Of a DNA stretch of 64,000 nt, positions 57,667-64,000 are shown one piece after another. The DNA comes from Bacteroidota bacterium (GTDB taxonomy: Bacteria > Bacteroidota > Bacteroidia > Flavobacteriales > Weeksellaceae). Position 1 is the stretch's first letter. Each line of letters begins with the position of its first letter. The stretch lies in NCBI GenBank assembly GCA_023461035.1, contig JAEWOD010000016.1:1-64000 (forward strand), in the 5' to 3' direction. The translations under genes were made by a program, and so were the position numbers. The notes below the pieces were generated by a model. That model was not told where the DNA came from. It did no database searches and saw nothing but the letters and a program-made list of their open reading frames with translations.

Positions 57667-60155
57667 TATTTACGATTCAGATACTTTTTAAAGTTAAAAA
57701 GTCTTTTGATTTTACCTACTATGCTCGGGTCATAATTGGCGTCTTCTTCAAAATAGCCGTAGCCGTAACCGTAGCCATAACCGTAGCCATAACCATAGCC
57801 ATAACTTCCTTTTACCTGAAAATCGTTTAATATGACTCCGATGTTGGATACTTCTCCGTCATCATATTTATCGGAAATTCCTTTTAGTAAGCCTCTATAA
57901 GTATAATCAAAACGGGTTACATAGAGGGTGGCGTCTGCAAATCGCATCAGATCAAAAGCATCTGCAACCAAAACCACAGGCGGTGTATCCAGTACGATAA
58001 AATCGTATTTCGTTTTCAAATCGGCAATTAAATTATCGAGTGTTTCTGAAAGTAAAAGTTCTGAAGGATTGGGTGGAATAGGACCGCCGGTAATGATATC
58101 CAAAGAATCCAATCGGGTATTTTGAATGACTTCTTCCAACGTAGAATTGCCGGAAAGATAATTGGACAATCCTTTTTTGTTTGTCAATCCAAATTCGTCA
58201 AATATTTTCGGTTTTCTCAAATCCATCCCGATCAAAATGGTCTTTTTACCGCTGGAAGCCAATGCGGCCGACATATTCATCGACACAAAAGTTTTCCCTT
58301 CTCCACCTATAGATGATGTGATGAGTAAAGTTTTATTGTCAGTTTCATTCCCTTTTTTGAACAGAAATTGCAAATTACTTCTGATGGCGCGGAAGGATTC
58401 GGACAATCCGGATTTAGGTCTTTCCAACACCACAAGCGGGTGATCATCTGAATTATTTCCTATGGCTCCCAAAAAGGGAATGGAGGTTACTTTCACCACA
58501 TCAGGAATTCCTTTGATTTTGGTGTCCAGAATTTCTCTGACAAATAAAAACAAGGTAGGTAACAACAATGCCAATCCCACGGCCGTCACAAGATTGGATC
58601 TTTTATTGGGTGAAATAGGTCCTTGATTTAAATATTTTGCATAGTCTATGATGGTTACATCCGAGACATTGGATGCTATTAATAATTCTGCTTGGCTGTA
58701 GCGTGAAAGTAATTGGGAATAAAGTTCATCATTGATGGTATAACCTCTTGCCACATCCAGAAATTCTTTTTCTTTTTCCGGTAGCTGATAGGCTTTACTA
58801 TCATATTGAGCCAGTTGTTTATTGATCACGCCTAATTCTTTGTTGACTTTGTTTCGGCTGGTATTAATCAACTGTTGAATGGTAGATTTGGTCTCGGCAA
58901 TCTGCGTATCCAGTTCTTTAATTTCTCTTGATTCCGCTTTGTAAAGTAAACGACGGTTTTCGCGTTCGGTTTCCATCATCCTCAATTTTTGAACTTCTGA
59001 TGAAAAGTTACCTTCGTCAAGTCCCACTATTTGCAAGTCCATCATACCTTTTGAACCGGCTTGATATACATTATTGCTTACCGAATTAAGGGCATTTATT
59101 TTTTCCTGGTATTCTACTTTTTGTTTTTCCAGTTCCTGAATGCTGGAAAGGATTTCGCCTTTTTCACCTCCAAAATCATAGGTTTGAGTGCGTTTCTGTA
59201 AATTCTGATACTGGAGTGAAGCACTGTCCACTTTGGCTTTTACTATGCCTATTTGTTCACCAATATATTTCAGGGTATTATGCGCAATCAGGTTTTTTTC
59301 ATTCAACTCATTTTCCTTCAAAAGTTCCAGCGAATTATTGACAACATCTATAGCTTCCTGCTGGGAATAAGAAGTTTTACTCAAACGGATGATGGAACTT
59401 CCTTTTGACAAAGGTGTTACACTGATTCCGCTTCTGACTCTTGCTGCTGCAACATCGAGATTGGTCAGTTCAAACGAATAATTATCCTCGGAGTTAAAAT
59501 TAATTTTGCCTTTTGATATTTTAAAACGGTAATGATCCCCGGAGATCCATTGTCCAAATTTTGCCGTTTTGGGTAAATTTATTTTGACATTTTTGCCAAG
59601 TATTTTATCTGTGGAATAATTATACAAATGATTGGTAGAAATGGAACTAATCGGAATAATTTTATAGGAATTATTATCCAAATTTTTGATTTCAAATTCA
59701 ACTCCCAAAACCTGATTGTGGGTGGTATCCACTTCCACCAAAAAAGGTGAAATATCTTTGTGTGTATTTGATTTTTTAAAGGTTCCTTCTTCTTTATAAG
59801 CAATGTATGCTTCTATTTTTTTGGCTACTTCAAAGGAATGTGTACGTGATTCCAGAACATTTATCAAAATATCTATTTTCCCGCTGGCTCCTCCCCAAAT
59901 GAAATTGATGGAGTTGCTTCCCAAATCAGTATTGCCCGATGATTTGGAAGAAACGTGAAAAGTCGAATCAGCTTTATATTCCCTATCCAAATACCAATTA
60001 TTCAGATAAATAGCAATAAAAAGTCCTAAAATCAGACTAAAAAGATACAAGGCCCAGTTCCGGAAAAGCCGAGGAATGAAACGATCTATTTCAAAGAAAA
60101 AAGCATTGTTTTTCTTTTGGCTTTTATCAGTAGTTTTAGTCGGATTTGTTTGCAT
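57666..60155 (-). CDS. Polysaccharide tyrosine autokinase (Wzc-like)
   Basis: 829 aa. Membrane helix at about 38-55, a Wzz periplasmic domain with long coiled segments (about 240-500), a second helix near 520-540, and a cytoplasmic BY-kinase with Walker A SSIGGEGKTFVSMNMSAAL near 615, Walker A' ILIGMDLRKP near 642 and Walker B IVLDTPPVVLVADAF near 720. The C-terminus is a Tyr-Gly tail of eight YG units (near residues 785-800), the phosphorylation cluster. It controls chain length and export of capsular polysaccharide with Wza. Confidence 0.9.
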   Translation of the reverse strand: MQTNPTKTTDKSQKKNNAFFFEIDRFIPRLFRNWALYLFSLILGLFIAIYLNNWYLDREYKADSTFHVSSKSSGNTDLGSNSINFIWGGASGKIDILINVLESRTHSFEVAKKIEAYIAYKEEGTFKKSNTHKDISPFLVEVDTTHNQVLGVEFEIKNLDNNSYKIIPISSISTNHLYNYSTDKILGKNVKINLPKTAKFGQWISGDHYRFKISKGKINFNSEDNYSFELTNLDVAAARVRSGISVTPLSKGSSIIRLSKTSYSQQEAIDVVNNSLELLKENELNEKNLIAHNTLKYIGEQIGIVKAKVDSASLQYQNLQKRTQTYDFGGEKGEILSSIQELEKQKVEYQEKINALNSVSNNVYQAGSKGMMDLQIVGLDEGNFSSEVQKLRMMETERENRRLLYKAESREIKELDTQIAETKSTIQQLINTSRNKVNKELGVINKQLAQYDSKAYQLPEKEKEFLDVARGYTINDELYSQLLSRYSQAELLIASNVSDVTIIDYAKYLNQGPISPNKRSNLVTAVGLALLLPTLFLFVREILDTKIKGIPDVVKVTSIPFLGAIGNNSDDHPLVVLERPKSGLSESFRAIRSNLQFLFKKGNETDNKTLLITSSIGGEGKTFVSMNMSAALASSGKKTILIGMDLRKPKIFDEFGLTNKKGLSNYLSGNSTLEEVIQNTRLDSLDIITGGPIPPNPSELLLSETLDNLIADLKTKYDFIVLDTPPVVLVADAFDLMRFADATLYVTRFDYTYRGLLKGISDKYDDGEVSNIGVILNDFQVKGSYGYGYGYGYGYGYGYGYFEEDANYDPSIVGKIKRLFNFKKYLNRK
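57753..57804. repeat. Hexamer tract encoding (Tyr-Gly)8
   Basis: On the minus strand, alternating TAT/TAC and GGC/GGT codons in the wzc 3' end. Near-identical 6-bp units make it prone to slipped-strand change, which would alter the number of phosphorylatable Tyr. Confidence 0.7.
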
Positions 60156-60175
60156 GGTTAAAAAAAAACGATGTT

Positions 60176-60973
60176 TTATAGATTTTTAAAGAAGAAATAA
60201 ATCCCAATTACAGCCGCTATACCACCAAATATGGTAGTTATGGTTTGGATTGGGTTGATTCCTATACCCCATTGTTTTTGTCTTCTCGGATTGATGATGA
60301 TGATATCATTTGGCTGTAGCCAAAAGTACTCCGAATTCATCACGGATTCTTTGGTGATATCCACTACGGCACGTTGTGTTCCTTCTGGAGTAGTTCTCAA
60401 AATCTGAATATGGTTCCGGTCTGCAACGGGTGTTAAATCTCCTGCCATAGCAAAGGCTTCAATAAGATTAAAATCGTATTGGGGAACAAAATAATTGCCC
60501 GAAGCTGCTTCACCGACGATGGTAAAGTTGATGCCCGGCATATTGATCTCCAGATATACCGCATCTCTTTCAAATATTTGGTAAAATTCAGTTTCTACTT
60601 TTTCTCTGGCTTCTTGTAAAGTCAATCCCTGTAAATAAATTTTACCGATTCGGGGAAGTTCTATATTTCCGTCTTCTTGTACTCTTACGGATTTTCCGCC
60701 TGCTTGAGTATTCATAGATGCCGTGGCGGTTTGGCTTGTAAAATCCCTTAATTCCTGTAATTCTACTCCATCACGTGTAGATACTCTAATATTAATCAAA
60801 TCATTTTCTTGCAAATGATAAACCGGACGATCAAATTCTATCATACCGTTTTCATTCAATTTCAGCTTGTCATCGGGTTGTATATATTTGATGTCCTTCA
60901 GTGGTATACAGGACGTCACCACCGCCAATAAGGGCAAAAGAACAATCAATATTTTAGTTGGTTTCAAGGTCAT
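60176..60973 (-). CDS. Polysaccharide export lipoprotein (Wza-like)
   Basis: 265 aa from the ATG at 60973, after the -7 box that contains the alternative TTG at 60988. Lipoprotein signal up to VVTSC near residue 22, polysaccharide export domain (NDLINIRVSTRDGVELQ, GNIELPRIGKIYLQGLTLQEARE) and a SLBB-like part (NYFVPQYDFNLIEAFAMAGDLTP), ending with a membrane segment. Builds the outer membrane channel for capsule export together with Wzc 20 nt downstream. Confidence 0.88.
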   Translation of the reverse strand: MTLKPTKILIVLLPLLAVVTSCIPLKDIKYIQPDDKLKLNENGMIEFDRPVYHLQENDLINIRVSTRDGVELQELRDFTSQTATASMNTQAGGKSVRVQEDGNIELPRIGKIYLQGLTLQEAREKVETEFYQIFERDAVYLEINMPGINFTIVGEAASGNYFVPQYDFNLIEAFAMAGDLTPVADRNHIQILRTTPEGTQRAVVDITKESVMNSEYFWLQPNDIIIINPRRQKQWGIGINPIQTITTIFGGIAAVIGIYFFFKNL

Positions 60974-60985
60974 AATTTTAGTTGG

Positions 60986-60993
60986 CAAATATA
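60986..60993 (-). promoter_or_regulatory. -7 box TATATTTG of wza-wzc
   Basis: Exact TAnnTTTG on the minus strand, 12 nt before the ATG at 60973. It suggests a separate promoter for wza, wzc and the sugar transferase. Confidence 0.65.
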
Positions 60994-61005
60994 ATGTTTT
61001 TCAGG

Positions 61006-62124
61006 TTATTGGATTTGTTCTCTTTTTTTCATTTTGTTCTTATTTATCCCTTCACCAATTACCAACGGCAAATAAGATAAAATTAAAGCTGCCAGAATTA
61101 AGGCCAAAAGCATCAGCGTGATATTGGAATGACGGATGAGATAGGCGAAGATGATTAGCAATATATTTGAGAAACATATAATTACAGCTGACTGCACATG
61201 GGAAAATCCCAAACGCAACACTCTGTGATGGATGTGGTTTTGATCGGCAGAAAATGGAGATTTTCGTTTCATCAGCCGGATAATTATAACACTCAGCGTG
61301 TCAATCAACGGAACAATTAAAATCGCAATTGCCACAACTGGGGCACTTTTAATCATAACATAAGGCATGGAAGAAAGGTCGATGAATTTAATGGCCATAA
61401 AGGCAATTAAATACCCTACGACCATGGAACCGGTATCTCCCATGAAAATTTTATATTGGTCCGACATATTAAAATACAAAAATGCAAGTAGGGACCCCAA
61501 TACAGAAATAGCTAAAAAACCCATGGAATATTCATACAACCGGAAAAAGATAAATACAAAACAAAGCGAAATCAAAATCCCTACCCCACTGGCCAGTCCA
61601 TCAATCCCATCTATTAAATTATACGAATTGATGATCAACACGATGATAAAAGTTGTAAATAAGATACTGAACCAATAAGGTAAATCAAATATCCCAAATA
61701 ATCCAAAAAAACTGTGAATCCGTACATCGGAACCAACCACAATCATCAATGCACTGATGATTTGAGCTACTAATTTTTTACGTGGTGCAACTACCAGCAA
61801 ATCATCCATCAGCCCGATAAAAAACAATAAAACCAATGCGGCGGAAAAAAAATGAACATTAAAAAGCATTTCAGGACTAAATATTCCCACAACCACCGTG
61901 ATGGCAAAATAAACTGCAACTCCGCCCAAACGAGGGACTTTACGAACGTGCGAACTTCTGACTCCCGGCACATCCATCAATTGCTTGCGATAGGAAACCC
62001 TGATTATTTTGGGGATAGCGATAAAAGTCAAAAGAAATGAAAGAGAAAAAGATAAAATTACTTTGAGATAAAGTGAGGAATAGCCCAGAAAATTAGCGAT
62101 TAATTCTAAATTTAAGTTTTTCAT
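61006..62124 (-). CDS. Undecaprenyl-phosphate GlcNAc-1-phosphate transferase-like (WecA/TagO family)
   Basis: 372 aa, about ten membrane helices. MraY/WecA motifs: GVRSSHVRKVPRLGGVAVY near residue 54, LMDDLLVVAPRKKLVAQI near 105, NSYNLIDGIDGLASG near 166, FMGDTGSMVVGY near 228, and the cytoplasmic HIHHRVLRLGFSH near 292. It couples an amino-sugar phosphate to undecaprenyl phosphate. Its ATG lies 32 nt inside the upstream GT2 gene, so translation is coupled. The presence of two initiating transferases suggests different glycan pathways. Confidence 0.88.
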   Translation of the reverse strand: MKNLNLELIANFLGYSSLYLKVILSFSLSFLLTFIAIPKIIRVSYRKQLMDVPGVRSSHVRKVPRLGGVAVYFAITVVVGIFSPEMLFNVHFFSAALVLLFFIGLMDDLLVVAPRKKLVAQIISALMIVVGSDVRIHSFFGLFGIFDLPYWFSILFTTFIIVLIINSYNLIDGIDGLASGVGILISLCFVFIFFRLYEYSMGFLAISVLGSLLAFLYFNMSDQYKIFMGDTGSMVVGYLIAFMAIKFIDLSSMPYVMIKSAPVVAIAILIVPLIDTLSVIIIRLMKRKSPFSADQNHIHHRVLRLGFSHVQSAVIICFSNILLIIFAYLIRHSNITLMLLALILAALILSYLPLVIGEGINKNKMKKREQIQ

Positions 62125-62860
62125 ACTTTTTCATTCCGTTCAATGCCCAGTGAAGGGTATAATAAGTTGATTGTAGCAAAGATAAATTTAAAAATTCAGA
62201 ATAAACGGCAAATTGTTTACGAAGTATCTTGAATTTATTTCTGGAGTAAGAGGTTTTCCGTATCCTGTAAATTGCCAAAGGTTCCTTTATGGCTCTGGCT
62301 TTGGGGATTTTTCTTAGAACTTCAATCCACATCGCATAGTCTTCTCGCATGTCCACTTCCGGAATTCTGACTTTCCCAATTCTTTTGGTATCATACATCG
62401 AAGTCAACATAGGAATCGGACAATTATAAAGAATTCGATCATAAGTAATATGATCTTCCGCTATGAAATCCGTCAACAAAGGATTCAGTTCCTCATCATG
62501 ACGTTTATAAGATGCATACACCAATTCCTCTTGATTTTCAACCAGAAATCCATGTACTGTTTCCAGAAAATTTGGTAACCAAACATCATCACTATCCAAA
62601 AAAGTTATGAATCTACCCGAAGCATTTTCAAGCGCCAGATTTCTTGCTTCTGCCGCTCCTACATTTTTATTTAGCGGAATCAAATGGATTCTTTCATCTT
62701 TTAATTCATTGATAATTTGAACCGAATTATCTTTGGAGTGATCATCAACTATCCACCACTCCCAGTCAGTAAAAGTTTGATTTAAAACTGACTGAATAGT
62801 TTCGGACAAATATTTCTCCGAATTATAACAAGGTGTGATGATGGAAACAGCTGGATTCAT
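62093..62860 (-). CDS. GT2 family glycosyltransferase
   Basis: 255 aa with a GT-A fold: VSIITPCYNSEKYLSETIQSVLNQ at the start, WWIVDDHSKDNSVQIINEL near 35, AAEARNLALENASGRFITFLDSDDVWLPN near 69-97 with the DSD metal motif. C-terminal basic helices follow. Adds one sugar during repeat-unit assembly; acceptor and donor not predictable. It starts 7 nt after the upstream EpsG-like gene. Confidence 0.88.
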   Translation of the reverse strand: MNPAVSIITPCYNSEKYLSETIQSVLNQTFTDWEWWIVDDHSKDNSVQIINELKDERIHLIPLNKNVGAAEARNLALENASGRFITFLDSDDVWLPNFLETVHGFLVENQEELVYASYKRHDEELNPLLTDFIAEDHITYDRILYNCPIPMLTSMYDTKRIGKVRIPEVDMREDYAMWIEVLRKIPKARAIKEPLAIYRIRKTSYSRNKFKILRKQFAVYSEFLNLSLLQSTYYTLHWALNGMKKYEKLKFRINR

Positions 62861-62867
62861 CCCGACA

Positions 62868-63986
62868 TTATTTACTTTCTAAAAACCCATAAGGAACCCA
62901 TTCGTTAAGAGAAGTCTTGTAATTTCCGAAACCTGACTTGTCTCCCCAATTATAATAGAAATTGACATACAACAAAATGGTATAAGATGTAAAAGAAATA
63001 TAAACAAAATTCTTGATTAGCTTATTATCTTTCAAAGCCATAACCATCCTCGGAACAACAAATATGATGAAAACCGTATAAAAACCGGGAAGACGTGCCG
63101 CAAAAATACCTTGTCCAAAAAAGAAATAAATAACTACTCCAAAAATGTATAGATTCCTGAAATAAGCAAACAACGGATCCTTTTCCGTAACATTTTTATT
63201 AAAAAGTAAAATGGCAAAAACCGTCAGAACTTTTACAATATCTCCCAATACACCTCTGTCCATCAGTTCATTGACATAGTCATTATAAGTTTCAGCTACA
63301 CCAAACGGCATAAATTGCATGATTCCGTCTATGGCAGCACTTAGTCCAAATAAGTTAAACACAATGGCGCCCACCACGATTAAGATAATTGTGGTATTAT
63401 TCATTCTAATTTTAACAATCCAGTAGGCCAGTATAAAAGCAACTACTGCTTTATGAAACAAAAAGGCTATCACAAAACAAATCAAAAACTTCCATAGTTT
63501 ACGTTCTATGATATATTTCACAGAAAAAAGCATGATGGCACTGGCCAAACCCTGACGCACATGCACATGTTCTTCAAACAGGTAAGTCGGGATAAAATAC
63601 ATAAGAAGCGCCATAAAAACATAGCCTCCATATCTGTAAATCGTAATCGATTTTAAAGTCAGAGCGATGATGGCAATGATCAATGTAAAGCTCGCATAAC
63701 CTAAACCTAATGCGCTAACCAATTTGTTCAGAAGCATATAACCATACTCCATATCCACCATTTCTGCCAGATAACCCAATTCGGTAAAACTGACAGTTGA
63801 AGCCCCTTCAAAAGCATTCCAATAAGCCAACCAGTCCGGACTTAAACCATAAGCCAGTCCCGCAGTAAGCATCATCATCACAATGATGAAATAGTACCAG
63901 CGTCTGTCAGGTTTTTCTTCTTTACTGACTTCATAAATGGACGAAATCAGTATAAGAATGGCCAATAAGTTATAGATAAAACTCAT
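62868..63986 (-). CDS. EpsG-family polysaccharide polymerase-like membrane protein
   Basis: 372 aa with about ten membrane helices. The EpsG-like motif HVRQGLASAIMLFSVKYI lies near residue 137, preceded by SPDWLAYWNAFEG near 50 and followed by AFLFHKAVVAFILA near 172. Such proteins polymerise repeat units at the outer face of the inner membrane (Wzy function). It is the last gene in the window; the locus continues beyond 64000. Only 14 nt lie upstream, so its promoter is not seen. Confidence 0.82.
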   Translation of the reverse strand: MSFIYNLLAILILISSIYEVSKEEKPDRRWYYFIIVMMMLTAGLAYGLSPDWLAYWNAFEGASTVSFTELGYLAEMVDMEYGYMLLNKLVSALGLGYASFTLIIAIIALTLKSITIYRYGGYVFMALLMYFIPTYLFEEHVHVRQGLASAIMLFSVKYIIERKLWKFLICFVIAFLFHKAVVAFILAYWIVKIRMNNTTIILIVVGAIVFNLFGLSAAIDGIMQFMPFGVAETYNDYVNELMDRGVLGDIVKVLTVFAILLFNKNVTEKDPLFAYFRNLYIFGVVIYFFFGQGIFAARLPGFYTVFIIFVVPRMVMALKDNKLIKNFVYISFTSYTILLYVNFYYNWGDKSGFGNYKTSLNEWVPYGFLESK

Positions 63987-64000
63987 GCTTTTTAGCTCAA

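Overview
The window is a low-GC chromosome segment from a member of the Bacteroidota, most likely class Flavobacteriia. I could not fix the genus. The evidence is a secreted protease with a type IX secretion C-terminal tail, -7 promoter boxes of the form TAnnTTTG with no Shine-Dalgarno sequences, one-chain GcvP, families typical of the class (DUF4199, head-GIN, DUF3667, DUF4230, DUF6122, PorT-like barrel) and dispersed short palindromic repeats.

Layout. 1-97 is the N-terminal end of a transposase cut by the window edge, with a 30-bp palindrome just upstream. 277-958 is a secreted protein gene broken by one extra T in a homopolymer. 1088-5058 holds DUF4199, a GT2 glycosyltransferase, a head-GIN lipoprotein and a phosphohexomutase. 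5305-8205 is an operon of lipid and redox genes (PlsC, acyl-ACP desaturase, two thioredoxin-fold proteins). 8320-10533 is the type IX cargo metalloprotease. 10593-17721 is housekeeping (YkvA, MiaA, CsaA, FabG, CPBP protease, Tex). 17877-23233 carries an outer membrane barrel, a TPR histidine kinase with its LuxR-type regulator, and LysS. 23353-25659 has a toxin-antitoxin pair, a zinc-ribbon protein, DUF6122 and a MORN protein. 25717-36220 has a giant alpha-2-macroglobulin lipoprotein, topoisomerase IB, a UbiA-like protein and GcvP. 36446-43590 has an FMN-binding protein, RNase P RNA, ClpC, an NRDE protein, an ATP-grasp protein and a rhomboid protease.

43593-44035 is the most unusual stretch. 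An intact tRNA(CAT) gene is preceded by a small GIY-YIG nuclease gene, and that gene is preceded by a perfect copy of the first 48 nt of the same tRNA. This looks like a roughly 307-bp element that inserted into the tRNA variable loop and carried a replacement 5' part. The stranded fragment was later hit by a 30-bp palindromic repeat.

44120-53291 has methylmalonyl-CoA epimerase and an acyl-CoA carboxylase beta subunit (propionate/methylmalonate metabolism), RbfA, an FtsX-type permease with an extra four-helix insert, an M14 peptidase, an autoregulated-looking HTH gene, AcpH and two repeat arrays. 54176-56984 is a compact operon for nitrosative and iron-sulfur stress: Rrf2 regulator, truncated hemoglobin, a four-helix membrane protein, ScdA/RIC, DUF488 and hemerythrin. 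A perfect 8-bp inverted repeat encloses its -7 box. 57091-63986 is part of a capsule/exopolysaccharide locus (initiating sugar transferase, Wzc tyrosine kinase, Wza, WecA-like transferase, GT2, EpsG-like polymerase) that continues past the right edge.

Two inverted copies of a roughly 0.2-kb element with terminal inverted repeats (5059-5249 and 13160-13374) flank an 8-kb block. Five genes have the -7 box only 4-5 nt before the ATG and are predicted to give leaderless mRNAs. All function calls come from reading the sequence without database searches.
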